From: Spirosomataceae bacterium | Lineage (GTDB): Bacteria; Bacteroidota; Bacteroidia; Cytophagales; Spirosomataceae | Length of the DNA stretch: 5,904 bases | Direction: 5' to 3' | NCBI GenBank assembly: GCA_025455795.1 | Contig: JALOLW010000273.1 | Location: 1 to 5,904, forward strand | Shown: positions 5,854 to 5,904 of the stretch, piece by piece | How positions within the stretch are numbered: the stretch's first letter is position 1 | Layout: each line of letters starts with the position of its first letter | Notes under the pieces: model-generated | Databases searched by the model: none | Told to the model about the DNA's origin: nothing | What the model saw: the letters and a program-made list of their open reading frames with translations, nothing else | Made by a program: the position numbers and the translations under genes

Positions 5854-5904
5854 ATGAAAATACTCCTCGTTGAAGACGAATTTATTTTGGCCGATGACCT
5901 CAGC
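5854..5904 (+). CDS. Response regulator, receiver domain N-terminus (cut by window end)
   Basis: Only the first 17 codons are present: MKILLVEDEFILADDLS. The hydrophobic first strand followed by the acidic triplet Glu7-Asp8-Glu9 is typical of CheY-like receiver domains, whose acidic pocket binds Mg2+ for phosphorylation of a later Asp. The FILADDL continuation resembles Bacteroidetes LytTR-type regulators, but the output domain lies outside the window, so the class is a guess. The ATG is 3 nt after the protease stop codon, suggesting one operon. A sensor kinase may lie further downstream. Confidence 0.8.
   Translation, partial: MKILLVEDEFILADDLS

Overview
The window reads as chromosomal DNA of a Bacteroidetes bacterium, most likely of the Cytophagales type (inference). 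Several gene starts are preceded by the TAnnTTTG -7 motif of Bacteroidetes sigma-70 promoters. Shine-Dalgarno sequences are mostly absent. The proteins include Bacteroidetes-style LptC, a CTC-type L25 and a large CarboxypepD_reg/TonB-plug protein. No rRNA, tRNA, insertion sequence, integrase or CRISPR array was seen.

Left block (plus strand, 1-2475): a possible tail of an upstream gene; the lipoprotein LptC of the LPS exporter, whose first codons overlap strong RNA hairpins; ribose-phosphate pyrophosphokinase (prs), which supplies PRPP for nucleotide, His and Trp synthesis; then ribosomal protein L25 (rplY), with a hairpin just ahead of its start codon. The prs-rplY pair is a widespread housekeeping arrangement. 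The pth gene that often follows is missing here.

Middle block (minus strand, 2542-5337): one gene for a 931-residue exported protein. It combines a CarboxypepD_reg-like domain, a Bacteroidetes-specific conserved region, macroglobulin-like beta domains and a TonB plug-like domain without any beta barrel. It converges on rplY across a strong bidirectional terminator.

Right block (plus strand, 5338-5904): a compact divergent promoter region with an 11-bp palindrome, a 139-residue retropepsin-like aspartic protease, and 3 nt later the start of a response regulator cut off by the window edge. The protease and regulator are probably one operon.

Most of the window is ordinary housekeeping sequence. 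The parts worth a second look are the structured lptC leader, the rplY leader hairpin, the barrel-less plug/macroglobulin protein, and the protease-response regulator pair with its shared divergent control region.
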